DNA from: Lasiosphaeria ovina
Lineage: Eukaryota > Ascomycota > Sordariomycetes > Sordariales > Lasiosphaeriaceae
DNA: 64,000 nt
Assembly: GCA_033439765.1 (NCBI GenBank)
Contig: JAULSN010000005.1
Coordinates: 1,426,001-1,490,000 of the forward strand
Direction of reading: 5' to 3'
Both the position numbers and the translations under genes were made by a program. The notes beneath the pieces are model-generated. The model ran no database searches. It was not told where the DNA came from and was given only the letters and a program-made list of their open reading frames with translations. This document shows positions 1 through 11,988 of the stretch, one piece after another (the stretch's first letter is position 1; each line of letters begins with the position of its first letter).

Positions 1-3000
1 TGTTTCTTCAAGCGACCGAGGCAGACACCTACCTACTGAGTAGACCAGCTATTCGTTGCTCCCCGATGCTATTTTTATCATCAGATCGAGAATGACGACT
101 TCCGTCCGTAATGGGACTAGCAACGAAGACGCCACGGTTCTAGAAATAGCACTTCTAGCAACGTAAGGCGTTGAGGCCTCAAGATGCCAAGCTGAGGTCA
201 GCTCACGCCTAGGGTCGTGATCGCGATCGAGCCCCATAGACTCGCTGCTAGTCAGCCACCGCCCACCCAAACCCGAGCAATAATTGGAGTAAAATTTCAG
301 GGTTGAGCGGGCTCGGTTGGGCGGGCTCGTTCGGGGCCCGCGGCCACGCATGTGCTGCCAGCGCAGGTGGTGTGCAAATCGGGACGCCGCTCGTTAGCCA
401 CAGGGCCCCGGTGAGACAATTCGAAACACACCATCTCGAAGGAAAGTGAGAAAAAAAGACTAGATTGATGCCCTCGCGTCCCGGGTTCCCATATTGCACC
501 GCGGCCTGGAGTTCAATGGACGACGTGTCTCGTTGTAATCCGCAGGCAGCGAGCTGCGGGCCCTCCCTTTCGAAAGCTCACGAAATTAGACCGGTCTCGA
601 CCTAAGCATTCGTCACATTCACCGGATTGCCTGTTTGGGGTGCGTCGGCGTTTTTTTTTTTTTTTTTTTTTTTTCATCTGCTTGGGAGTCCTGCGCACAA
701 GTCCTAATCGGTGTTTGGCTGCAGCAGCCACAGCTACAACCTCGGGTGTTTCCCACTCGTGGCAATCGCTGCTCCATAGCGATCGTGACGCCGGGTAAAT
801 ATTAGCATCTAGATGGGCTCACCTACAGGTTGCGCTTTGTGACGATCAATCGGGATTCCTGATTAGGGTGGGTGCGCCAGATGTTGAGGTAGGCAGGGCT
901 GTGAGTGTTTGAGATCCGTTTACCGCTTTGGAAAAGAATTGCCTCGGTAAGATAAGAGAGAAGACGGGAGTTCGTGTCGCCAGCCTCTCTGGTGGGTATC
1001 GGATACGTAAAGCCGCCACGCCCGCAATGCAGCCTGAGGCTGCTGTGTCAGTGTCAGTGCCTGGCTAGGCGAAAGTTTGACTTTGACGGTTTGGCAGGCG
1101 CAGAGGGCCGCCCCACAGTGCCGCGGTTGTAGTTGCGCTTGTCCCAGTGCCCCACGGAGAATAGTTAGCTAAGTTCCCGCTAAACCCGGTGTCTGACGCA
1201 AAGGGTACTTACTATAAACCTCCTTATTTACGGAGCGTCGGGAAGCACGGACTTAATCGCTTCCTCTCTCTCTCCGTCGTCTTATTAAGCGATCGGTGTT
1301 TACGGAGTAATGTTGCACTTTTGTGAGAATGTTCCGCTTTTGTAAGACTAAGACTCGCATTCCTTGGGACTCCAACCATTGTGTGTCTTTGCCTTTCACA
1401 CGGAGGCCGGCTTCATTTCTTGAGGTAATGTCATTGTCCTCTGGAACGGGCGGCTGCCGGCGCCCGTCAGACAAGTGGAAGGTGCGTGTTTCAGGAACAC
1501 GACAAGGGTGTGGGGTGTCGACTTCCCCAGCGGGGTGGTGTCGTTCGTTCGCCCCACCGCCAGCTCCGCTCCCAGGACCTACGCAATTTAGACGGGCGGG
1601 AACACCAATCTTCTTCCTCTTGGCGCCCAACCCTTTCCATCCATGTGCGCCGTGGCGTACTCTCGTGAGTTAGTTTCTCTACGGTACGACCGAGACAACG
1701 CCCGTTTTCATGTAGTGCAATGCGGTTTTAGGCTCCTAAGGTGAAAAACGGCTTCAGAGCTCAATAAAGCAAAGCTAAAAGGAGTGGACTTCTGCAGCAG
1801 CCCGCCTTGGCACTTTTGCTGGTAAATTTTGACGTCAAAAAATGGGTTGCATTTCGTCCCAAAGGTTCAAGATACCGTGTTCCTCATTCGTGGGGAGCCA
1901 GGAATGGCACATGCACATGTGCAGGTCAAGAAGGTCGATGCCAACCACAAACCCACTGGAGAGCTTACCAGTGTCTGCCATGGAACAGTTGCCAAGACGT
2001 CCTGCAGCCGTCCGGACTCGTCATCAAAGATCAACCGACTAAAAAAGATTGACCGGCGAATGGGCGTCTTTGAGACGGCCGCACTGGCCAAAAAATTGCG
2101 CTTCCCCTCAACTCGAGAGTTGGCCGTGAGTTGAGATAACGAGAGGCAACGGGAGCCGGTTTGCGGGTTGCGGGCTGCGATTTGCGATTTGCGATTTGAG
2201 ATTGGTGGTTGGAGGAAGCCATCTCACCGATTGGCGGGGTTTCCAACCACAATTGGAGGTTTGGAGGTGCCTTTTGATGGCTGGTCTGCTTTGGGTGGCG
2301 CTTTAGCATAACTGTGAACCAACATTTCCCCATTCACTCACAACAACTCAAAGGACAAGGCAGGAAGCGAGACGTCGTAGAGCTTTTCATTGAGCTGGAG
2401 GCAAGTGTCGACAGAGTCTTAGTGGGCGGCAATGGTAAAAGACGAACCAGCTGTTTTCGGACTTGTAAAGAGGAGCTGTGTACAATATGGATGGGTAGTC
2501 TGGATCAGGGTGAAGAAGGAGGTAGGCATTATATTTCTTGGTCTCCAAATCTGCTCACCGTTTCAATCCATCTCGACCAAGCAAGCAAAGCCACAATGCA
2601 CAGAGAGCTTGTTACCGTTTACTCTGTATGCCTTGCTCGGTTAAGGCAACTCCAGGCTGCCTTTTCTCGAAAAGATGACAGGGGGCGTAAGTGGGAGCCA
2701 AGGGAGAACTCAAGTGCATCCAATAGGATGAGGCGCTTTGCAGAGCACTCGCCTATCGGCCCTACGCAAATTCGGCAGCGCTCTACATGAAGTGATGCAG
2801 CGGCTTAGTTTTGGCTCCCCTTCCCCGTACGTCGGGCTGTAGATGGGACCGTAATGAGTTGAGACAGAGCATGCGATTTTTGCCTCAGGCGTAATGTCCG
2901 TGTTTCGACACCACCAGCGCTGTCAAACTTTCGTCGCCAGTCCTCCCCCGTCACCCCCCCCCGATTAAAAAACCCCCCGGTTTCCCTTTTCCCAAAAATC

Positions 3001-3020
3001 CCATCAACCATTCCTATACA
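1..3020. other. Gene-poor intergenic region, no supported gene
   Basis: I see no convincing coding region here. The open frames are short, overlap on both strands and match no protein family I know. The stretch contains a 24-nt T run (651-674), a short tandem of 'gatttgc' units near 2161-2203, and scattered TACGGAG-like words (about 1224 and 1297). Base composition looks less GC-rich than the coding part of the window. Confidence 0.6.
651..674. repeat. Homopolymer T tract, 24 nt
   Basis: An uninterrupted T run in noncoding DNA. It could be a slippage microsatellite or the reverse-strand remnant of a poly(A) tail. I see no target-site duplication or retroelement protein nearby to support the second idea. 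Confidence 0.9.
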
Positions 3021-3027
3021 TATAAAA
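3021..3027 (+). promoter_or_regulatory. TATA box of small gene A
   Basis: The sequence TATAAAA lies 224 nt upstream of the ATG of gene A, after a C-rich stretch and before a CT-rich leader. Paralogues B and C also have a TATA element upstream, which supports a real promoter. Confidence 0.5.
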
Positions 3028-3244
3028 CAGCCACTGGAGCTAGTTTTTTCCCTCGCCCAACTTATCACCACTTCTCATATTATTATACACGGCGAGATCC
3101 TCACCTTGAACCACGTTCTCATCTACATTATCTCTTCTATCACTGTGGCCAGCAGCCTACCAAAGCTGGAGAAACGACGCTTTCGCTCCATTGAGCTTCG
3201 CTATTGAATCCCTATCCCCATCAGGCCAAAGATCACGCCCCAAC

Positions 3245-3657
3245 ATGGATTCACAAATACTCAATACAAATTTATCACCATCTACGGGGAGCCCAAGGTT
3301 AGTCGTTTTCATTCTAATTACCTTATCGGCTATTGAACGTGTTTTGCTGTGGTGGTTAACGCATCTTTTAGCTCATCTGTTACGGTCTTATTAACGCCGT
3401 CGAGCTCTGTCCACAGCGGTTTGAGATCTTATGCCACACCTTCCTTGTCCCCGCCGCCCAGCGCCGCTGGTAGTGGCGGCTCCAATCCCACGGACGACGG
3501 CACCGGCAGCGGCACCGGCACCGGCAACAGCAGCAGCAGCAGCAACAGCTGGTCGTCGTCTTCGTCTGTCTCGTACCAATCCCCAATGCTGCAGCAATAC
3601 ATTGCGCAGCCCGCTCTCCAGGACGGCTCAATCTACGGGCGCCTCCAGAACCTGGCC

Positions 3658-3700
<43 letters not shown>

Positions 3701-3852
3701 TCCCTGAGAGAAACGACGAATACAGTCGCATCCCGTTTTACGCAGTGCGCGCTGTGGCCGCCATTGACAACTTTGACCTGGTTTTCGACCAGGACACAAA
3801 TTCACCACCACCGCCGGGTACCACAGGCACCGGCGGCGGCAGCGCACCATGA
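3245..3852 (+). CDS. Small protein of an unrecognised three-member family (member A, polyQ)
   Basis: Proposed exons are 3245-3297 and 3417-3852, giving about 162 aa. The donor is GTTAGT at 3298 and the intron is phase 2. Two acceptors are in frame, TTTTAG at 3371 and CCACAG at 3416; the second aligns better with paralogue B. I do not know the function. The N-terminal two thirds is Ser/Gly/Pro-rich low complexity with no signal peptide or membrane segment. The C-terminal third holds the family core: a 'LQQYIAQ' segment, then 'DGSIYGRL', a run of about 13 Gln encoded by CAG, then 'RIPFYAVRAVAAID' and a short Asp/Pro tail. Members B and C share the intron phase, the motif order and the strand. 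The polyQ lies between the two motifs and is absent from B and C. The gene call rests on this paralogy plus splice signals. Confidence 0.62.
3660..3700 (+). repeat. CAG trinucleotide run (polyQ) in gene A
   Basis: About 13 CAG codons in a row inside the coding sequence of gene A. They expand the loop between the YGR motif and the AID helix. The tract is pure CAG and is likely length-variable between strains. Confidence 0.85.
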
Positions 3853-5942
3853 GTGCGATGTCTTGAAATCACCTCCAAAATGAATAAGCCTCTTTTGCAC
3901 ACCGCACTCCTCCGTCGCTCCACGCCTGCTCCATCCGCCGCGTCGCACCCGTCGCACCGCATCGCATCCATCGCACCTTTCGTCGTTCGGCCACCAGGAT
4001 GCACGCACGCACACGCGCGCCCAACATCCTCATACGCCCTGTTGTCATTAACCAGCGAAACGACTCCTCTTTTTGTGGCGCCCTTTATTTTCTTTCGTCT
4101 GTCTTCTATGTCCTTCTTAATACGTCTCTTCATTTCCCTTTCATCTTTTCTTTTCTTTTCTTTCGTCTCTGGCGCATTTATGGTTTTACATCTCGTCGTC
4201 TGGATACAGTTTTAAACTTTGAGCGACACTTTCGTGTTGACGTGTTGCGTGGGATGAACCCCAGGCCATTCTGTTTTTGGCTTTCCTCCCCTGTTTTCGC
4301 TTCACAGGCGGGCGGGATCGGGTTTCTTCGTCGCCTCCGCCATCTGCACGTATGCACCCTAGCCTAGCGAGCGTTGGCCCTGTCTGCCGAACTCGTGGCG
4401 GACGTGATCTGCACCTGGCTGGGCACCGCTGTCCCGCCGGGGTGGGAAGGAAACGGCGTGGCCCAGGTGCAGGGTTAGGCATGGTTGTCTTAGGTTGGAT
4501 CCGTCCGTACCTTAAAATTCATTTTGTACTATCCACTGGCCTCGGGCCGTGGAAACGGAGTTCGGGATTAAGCAGGCCTATGGCCATTCAATGGATGGAA
4601 AGACGCTTGGATGACTGCACATCTGGCCATGGAGTAATGATTCACATATTGCATTTTCAACGAATTGTCCCACACAGAGATGCACTCCCCTTTTCCCATC
4701 CCCGCGACGGTTTGCAGTGATGACGCAAGCTCAAGCCACATGTGGGAGCCGAGCCACATCTTCGATGGCGGGCGTTTTGGAAAATTAGACGAGTGACGTG
4801 GTCTCGAGCCGCCCGCGGGTGCGCGCGCGCGCCCTTGAAGGCCATTTGGGCACCGGATTTTGGATGAATCAGCCGCGCAGCGTGTGAAAATCGTTCCAGC
4901 TGGGTGCGCCCCGTCTGGCAGGCAGGCTCGAGGCAAGTGGAATCGGCCGCGGCAAACCCAGCTGAAAAGTTGACAGCGGGTAACCAACCATTTGAAGGGA
5001 ACATGCCATGCATCGTGTTCCGTACAACGCGGAAACTTCCCCGCCTGAAAGCAGTGGGCGAATTTCCCTTTTCGCTCACAGCGTCCAATTGTGATCTGTC
5101 AGCTCGAGCTTCGCGGGAGGCAGTACTGCCGATGCCGCGCGTGAAATGAACAAACCACATATTCGGCGAGCCACAGCTGAGCAAATTAGGAATACCTTTC
5201 CCCCACGGGAGAAAATCCGAAAGCGCGACGGCGGCTCCGTCACAGCCATGCGGCTGTTAGGAAGCACTGGGTAACGCACATGCACCCCTGTGAACAGAAC
5301 AGCAGTGGGAAGATTTGAGGCGTAGGGACGAGTATGAGAACGAGAACTATTATGTGTGCCCGCTGTTTGAGCCAAACTGGCAGCCCCGGGCAATTGCCTA
5401 GTCTGGGCTTCGATTGAGTAATAATGACGGGGGTTCTCCGTTTCACGTCTTATGCATGTTGTTTGATGATGCAGGTGCACCAGACCAGTTTGATGTAGGT
5501 GTAATAAAAAAGAAGGCCCTTTTGAGGAAGAAGATTGAAAGAACGGGCTGTTGGCTAGAACATACTCCGTATTGGCGGGCGTATAACGTGGTCGGTCTTT
5601 TCCTCGCACCCCCGTGGGGCGGGCATTTCCCCGCGCGTCGGATATGTCATTAAGCATCTTGCGTAGCATGTCATCGCTAGCCCGTAGCGTCCGCCCCTTG
5701 AAGCTGCCTTCCCTAAGGTGGCAAAAAACTTGTAATTATAAAGCTGGGGTAAGAAGATTACGGACAATACATTAGAGACGACGTTAAGCCATCTATATTT
5801 CTTCCAAAATTGTCACGTAGCAATGCAAGCGAGGTCTAGGCGAGATGCGTAGGCTGACGATTAGACTTACGAAGAAGTTGCGGACCTAGCTCCGCTTCAT
5901 CGCGGGATCTCTTCTCTGGAGAGAGCATGTCTGCTCACATTT

Positions 5943-5962
5943 AAAAAAAAAAAAAAAAAAAA
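5943..5962. repeat. Homopolymer A tract, 20 nt
   Basis: A run of 20 A followed by further A-rich sequence to about 5985, in noncoding DNA. No element boundary is visible. Confidence 0.9.
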
Positions 5963-8059
5963 GAAAAAGAAAAGGGCAAAAAAGCAAAAGAAATCTTGGC
6001 TCAAACAGTGAGCCCCTAGTGCAGGGCTTGGAATATGGCAACTCACATTCGATTCCACCGCGCCTCCCCTGTCGCGGCCAAAGCCCGCCAACGCTTGCTT
6101 GTTCGTCCGCCTCAGTCTTGCCGACGGACCTAACTCCGATACTTATATACCGCAGACTCTCCGTCAGTTTGGTGATTGAACGGCCAGACTCTTAGGTGAG
6201 GGAAAAGCCCAGTTTTACTTTCACATTTCCCACTTCTTAACGCAATTTAGAGAAGCAACTACCGGCGCCTTTCTAAGTTGGAAATTGGAAGACAGCTAGG
6301 TAAGAAGCAGGTTAGTTCAATCAGTAAACGGAAGGAAATTTACGGTATTGCGGTTCAGGTCTCTTACTGCGCGCTTGGTAGAAACCAAGATGCGGTGACG
6401 CTACCATACCCTTTGTGAGCAAGCCTACCTATGGTCTCAGGCGCAGCTTTCTCCAACTACCGTATTAGACAATTAATAACGAAGCGACTTTTGGGGATTT
6501 CCCATGCCGTTTTGTGTGTTGAAAAAACCCGGGCAGCTCTTATCTCGGGGGTCCAGCTTAGCTACTTCTGTGGCTACGACGTTGGTGAACGCCCAAGTAC
6601 TTCGTACTTTGTAGCATCTCAATCGGCTACGGAGTATCCGTACGAAGTACCTTCGTACCAAACGTCTGCAGACGGCTGGTATTGGACATCAACGCAGCAA
6701 ACGATGGCAAGGTTGGGTATGTACCTCCCGAGATCTCACCTGTTCTCAACCGAGATTGGAAAAGCGCTATCTAACCCTGGAACTTTATCACCCTATCAAT
6801 GTGCTGTTGTGACGACGTGGCTCCGGAATCCCTGCCCGCCTAGGCTTCACCCCAGTTCCGCAATGTGTGTCACTAAATAGCAGGTACGAGGCACGCCAGG
6901 CTAGGTATAGACACGGTGCACGAACTCCCAAAGATCGTCCCGTTGGTCCTAGTCCGCTGTACCGGGCTAGGTATACATACCACAGTACAGCGCGCGGACA
7001 GGTCCTGGTCCGCTGTGTGGGTGAATAAGTGGGCCCGACAAGGCACCCTTACCATAGCCCTGTAAATCTGTAAATCCACCAGCTGTTCGCTGGGTCTTGA
7101 AACGGAAGCCGTCCATCTCTCGACCGGGCACAGTGTATGGACTTGGAAGACAACCGCCTGCGTCCGTGCTTGGGCAAGGGCATACTTGTGCCGCGCCAAC
7201 TTTCCCCCCGCCTTGGGGAGCTCGTCAGATGGATCCTTGCACGCGAAATGTCGACTGGGGTCCGCCGGACGACCTCGACATTGGAAGTCTCGTCTGTGGC
7301 GCCTTAGATGAGAGTCGCAAATTCGGCGCCGAATGACCTTTGTTCTCGGCGGTTCCATATGACCTCTACTGCAGCGTCTATCACGACCAAAGCGGTTTAT
7401 TCGCAACCAAGCCTGCGCTTCTGCATGATAGCATACACATAGTGCACCAAATGGCCTCAAACCGCCGGGGCAGAGGCCTTTCTACTGTACGGAGTTTAGG
7501 GTACAAATTACCACACTGAGCAGCCTTGCCCACACTTCCCGCCCATATGGCATCGTGCCAACTCCAGCCAATAATCGCTAACCCCCCCCCCCCTCTAATA
7601 TTATTTTGCTGTAATAGGAGCGACATAGCCTTTTGGGGATTTCGCTAGTCCGCAGGTGTGACCTTTGTGCAGAGGTTCAAGTCAGACCCGGGTGCAGGTA
7701 CGGACCCTTTTAGTCTTGGAACACCCCACTAAAACAGGAAGGGGGGAGTTGATTGCCGATAGCCCCACCCCTCCAAACGGCGAGCGACAAGGTGCTGTGC
7801 AGACCATCAGGAAGGAGAGTGCAACTTTACTTCCCTCGTAGTGATGTGTATGTATTCGAATGCGCCTTCTAGACGCCAACATCCAGCAGTGTTCGTGCCA
7901 ATATACCGACTGGTCGAGCTGAAAGGACCGAGCCACCTTCAGTGTTTGTTCCCTCGCTCATAGTTGTTGTTGGCACCGCGCGCAAATGGATAGTCATCAC
8001 CACTGAGCAAAAGCTCGCGCTTGTATGCCGTAGTGGCGTCGTACTGCGTATGCAAACGA

Positions 8060-8435
8060 TGCCAGCCCCATATCCCCCGTTCCCCGCACGGCTCGGCTAC
8101 TCGAGCGAAGAGAAAAAACGTCACCCTCCACAGTGGTTTAGTTTTGACATCTCACGGTATGAATTATTTTCTTCTAGCACTGTGAAAGGTTTGGCGCTTT
8201 TTGAAAAGTCGAGTCTCATACGCTAGTGTGGGGCGGCCCCAGGATGGTGCCAGCCCCCAGTCTCCGTGCCCCACTTGGCTCGGAGATAATAAAGGTCACC
8301 CCCCTGCAGGGGCTCTGTTTACACAGTACGATTTCAACTGTTTTCTTCTACGGAATGGCACTGTGAAAGATTGGCACTTTTGGGGGTCGCCGTTTCTCAT
8401 ACGCTAGCGCAGGGTGGCCCAGGATGGTAGGTGCC
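8060..8435. repeat. Diverged tandem duplication, two units of about 188 and 184 nt
   Basis: The unit starting 'tgccagcccc' at 8060 is repeated from 8248. Both copies share 'ggctcgg', then 'ttttcttct', 'cactgtgaaag', 'ctcatacgctag' and 'aggatgg' in the same order and spacing, with many substitutions between them. A third 'tgccag' start follows at 8432. Similar short reading frames in the two units come from the duplication and are not evidence of coding. Confidence 0.75.
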
Positions 8436-8700
8436 AGGTGAGCCTATTTCCATTTATGGAATAGCGCGCCGCGGTCTGCGTCTTGCACGAATTCAGGCGT
8501 CTAAGGGAAAATTCCGTCGCATCTTTTGGGGGGGGGGGGGCTTTTCCTAATGAGTTCGGACTCCCGAGGCGCTCGCTCGAGCTACATTTGTGGTCCAAGC
8601 AGTTGCTCAATTTTCTATAGTATGTAACAAAAAGATAAGAGAAGCAGGACATGACACACTCTCCTGTCCCTCTGCAGTGAGTTGTCTCTCCCGTCGGGGT

Positions 8701-8706
8701 TATAAA
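8701..8706 (+). promoter_or_regulatory. TATA box of small gene B
   Basis: TATAAA lies 197 nt upstream of the ATG of gene B, followed by a CT-rich leader. The downstream leader contains 'atagttcctag', close to 'ataattcctag' in the leader of gene C. Confidence 0.5.
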
Positions 8707-8897
8707 GAGAGCCCTCTCCTCGTCCACCCTCGGGACCCTACTCACCCTATAGTTCCTAGATTGGAGCTGCTTTTGACAAGATCCAATCCACCCCATATCA
8801 AGGAGACAGCGTTGCTTCCTTTCTTTCTCCTCCTATCTATCTTTAGCTGCTAAACTTGTCACTATTCCTCTACAGAAGTAGGGGGCTCGCCGCCAAC

Positions 8898-9307
8898 ATG
8901 TCTCACTCTTCCTTCGCATCTCACAAGGGGTTAGTTCATCTTTCTCATCGTCTATGTTGAGTATACTGCGGGTCTAGACGCACCTCTCTAACAACAGGAA
9001 TATATATAGCTACGGCTCTGCTTCGACTGCCATCCCCGCGACCCTCTCAGCCTCCCCGTCCATGTCAACAAGCTCCAACTCCAAAACGACCACCCCCACC
9101 AGCGGCGGCGGTGCATCCTCGGGCGGTCAGATGGAGAGCTACTTGTCCCAGTCAGACATGGACGAGAGCACCATCTATGCCCGAGTTGCCAGCCGGCCTC
9201 AGGGCGGAGGACAGTCCGCCCGCATTCCGGCATACTGTGTTCGGGCGGCTCGCGCCATTGACGTTTTCGAGAACAAGTTTGGGGCAACTAATGCCGCGGG
9301 AGAATAA
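8898..9307 (+). CDS. Small protein of an unrecognised three-member family (member B)
   Basis: Exons are 8898-8929 and 8998-9307, giving 113 aa. The donor is GTTAGT at 8930. The intron is 68 nt, phase 2, with CTAAC a few bases before the CAG acceptor at 8997. The ATG sits in a good fungal context (CCAACATG). The protein starts with a short Ser-rich exon, then a Ser/Thr/Gly-rich region. The family core follows: 'ESYLSQSDMDESTIYARV' then 'RIPAYCVRAARAIDVFENKF', and the protein stops about ten residues later. It has no signal peptide, membrane helix or cysteine pattern, so it is probably an intracellular, largely disordered protein with one short conserved element. Function is unknown. This is the cleanest family member because both splice sites are canonical and the core is compact. 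Confidence 0.74.
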
Positions 9308-11850
9308 ACGTCAAGAACCTAGCTTCAAAACGGGTTAGGGTTACCGCTTGATTAGGATGCGCCGTTCCAGTGGGGTAGAAAAGGCGGAGGGAGGTGACCG
9401 AGAAGGGACGACCAACAAGGGTCGTGTAAGGTTGGAGGGGGGCACCTGCAGGCTCTCAGCAAGGTGTATGCAACTTCAGTGTGGGGACGGCTGGAGTTAA
9501 TTAGGCGTGTTTAAATGTACCGAGATATAGTATTGTCCCCACTACACCGCTCTAATTTTGGACGAGGCCTTGGGGCAGGGACAAAACGTGAAACATGACA
9601 TAGCTTGTGGTTCAAAACTTTGAGTAATTCTCTCCTATTCTAGTAGTATCGCCTTAGCAAGAACTCTACAATGTGATGTGTTTGCTATCACTGTCCAAGA
9701 AGCGTGTTAACGTTTACTCGGAAAGGAACGAAATAACACAGGTGTTGCTAATTCCACGTGACTCCGCCAAAGCCCGAGCCGAACGAGGAAAGGGCAAGGC
9801 TCCGTCGGGATGAGCAGCCAACGTTTTGCAATACGGAGTAATACGGAGGACCTCCGCATTCAAACCTAATGAAGGTACCGACACCGTTTTTGTTTTGACA
9901 GTTACAGGGAGTGTAATCCCTGCTTCCTATGGCGCCTTCGAGGGCGACCTACGGGGTTAGTGCTGCGTCGATAATGCGCTTTCCGAAATACGTAGTAACC
10001 TAAGGTACTGACAAGGTTGTTGTCGTCGCTTGTGCTCCGTTACACAACGGAGTTAAGAAACCTCTTCTTCTAATGGTTGCCTTTCCATGGTTCGCATATT
10101 GCGAACAATGGAAAGGCATCTAAAAAGACACAGAACTCGTGTGGTGGGCGGCGCCCGTTCCAGTGCTGTTAAAAGCCGCCACGGCAGCCGCATGTGGCCA
10201 AACTCTAGCAGTGCCCCACCGTCGCCGCAACGTAGGTGCTACCATAGTAGGAAACCCGTGTCTTCTGTTGGATCATCGGGTCCGGCTCTGCGTACATAGG
10301 GAGATCGCGTTGGGTGAGGGACCTCACAAATCCCTGCCACCTATCCATTTCCTTCTTGCCCTCCTGCTGCCCTTGCCCTGACTGGGGCCTTGGAAACCCC
10401 GCTTTCAACGCTCGCAGTCGCGAGTCTAATAGTAGTCGCGAATATGTGCCCGGGGTGCTTCTGTCACACAGAACTAGCCCCCGCCTTCCCCCACCTACTT
10501 CAGTAACGGAGCGAGTTCCGGTGACGACGGTCCCGTCTGTTCGCATGTCCCGTGCAGCACCGTCGGTCGAGCTCCCGCCCGCTTCGGCTCCGTGCCTTTT
10601 GGGATTTACGCTCCCTTTGCCATCCGCCCGTCCTTCAAACCCACCCACCCTATTTACGCTAGTCCTAAAAAAACCGACGTCCGGGTAGCAGACGTGCTAG
10701 TTCCGCAAATATACGTTTATACGACCGTGTCTTTTCCCCGTGCAGAGTATGGAGGACGGGGTAATGGTAGAAATGTAGTGTCTGCGCGACGACAGAGCGG
10801 AACCGCCGCAAGCATAGCTCCGACGTGCGCCGCCCCCCCCCCCCCCGATGAGCTTGCAAGGACGGAACAGAGCAAGGCAACCACAGATAGCGGCAGTCTG
10901 CGCACCTTGGAATTTGCCTGCCCTATACTCCGTACACGTGTGCAGCAAATTAAAGGAGAGGGCCTACCTACCTATCCCCACCCCCAGCTAAAGAATCGAA
11001 GCTCGGGCCGAGTGCCCGGCATACGTGCCATCCATACAGAGGAAGCCGCTCATAAATTCCCGCGGAAGTCTGCCTGCAATTACAGACTTATATAATTTGG
11101 CCCAAGTGCCCTAGGTCTCCGGCAGGATTCTGCTAGAGCACCGACCTGGTGTTTTGCGGAGAGCTAGCAAAAACACCCTGACAACCTAAGGATGAAAGTC
11201 TGCCACCTGTTTGCAGGCACGCGCAATGGGTATCTATTTGACGGAGAATGCTTGCTCTGCGAGTATTTTTCGAGGGGGGGAGGGGGGTTAACGTGGTTTG
11301 GGGGGAGAACTTGGAAGGTTACGGGCTGCTTCGAAGCTCCCGCTTTTAACACTCTCTATAGAATAGAAGCACCTGTCTTCCGGTGGTCAGCCTTCTTCCA
11401 ACAAGGCCATAAGCAAAAAGAGCGGATCACAGTAAAATGCTCGACACAGGTCGGAAAACGCGCACGGAGGATTGTTAGCCCATGCTACCTTGTGCAATGC
11501 AGGGTGCTTTCGGCGCAAGCTCTGGTCTGTCACTGAAGCTTGCCTTTCTCCCGTTACGCACACGCCCTGGGTAGAACGCTGGAGGCTGTGATTGGGTTAT
11601 CTGGCAGAATGTGCATACAGCACAGACCCGTCGCGTCCCGTGGTACTAGTTTGTATATGGGACGAAGATGAGATCGGATTATTGATAATTGGTCCCGGCG
11701 CTGTATGTCGCTCTACACCATTGAGACTTTACCTTACTCTTACTTCACGTACGTTGGGTGGTCTGGGCCTGTCAACCCGACGGCACCCCCTCCGACGTCG
11801 AAGTGCATCCCGGTCCTGGACGAGCCGCCAGTGGTCCCAGACTCTCAGGA
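9308..11850. other. Intergenic region between small genes B and C
   Basis: No supported gene. The stretch holds TACGGAGTA words around 9834-9848 and 10923-10935, a perfect CGG-N7-CCG inverted repeat at 9844-9856, and a C run near 10838. Frames of up to 167 codons around 10205-11095 lie on both strands over the same DNA and match nothing I recognise. Confidence 0.55.
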
Positions 11851-11853
11851 AAA

Positions 11854-11860
11854 TATAAAT
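11854..11860 (+). promoter_or_regulatory. TATA box of small gene C
   Basis: TATAAAT lies 135 nt upstream of the ATG of gene C, in the same relative place as in A and B but closer to the start. Confidence 0.5.
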
Positions 11861-11988
11861 ACCGCCCTGTGTTCTATCCACGGTATGGGATAATTCCTAG
11901 TTCCTCCAGTCACTTACCCTCCTGCCATCAATTTCTATTATTTCTTTCGGCGCACTATTATATTACTAATCACAGTCTCTGCTTCAAG

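Larger units (their letters stand above)
3853..8690. other. Gene-poor intergenic region between small genes A and B
   Basis: No supported gene. The stretch contains an A run (5943-5962), a dense patch of TACTTCGTA/TACGAAGTA-type words (about 6594-6660) and a diverged 188-nt tandem duplication (8060-8435). Frames of 150-195 codons near 6431-6880 and 6873-7460 have no recognisable domain and no convincing start context or splice pattern, so I do not annotate them. Confidence 0.55.

Noticed and set aside
6873..7460. 195-codon minus frame
   Set aside because: Cysteine- and arginine-rich with no recognisable family, no splice support, and in a region where random frames of this length are common.
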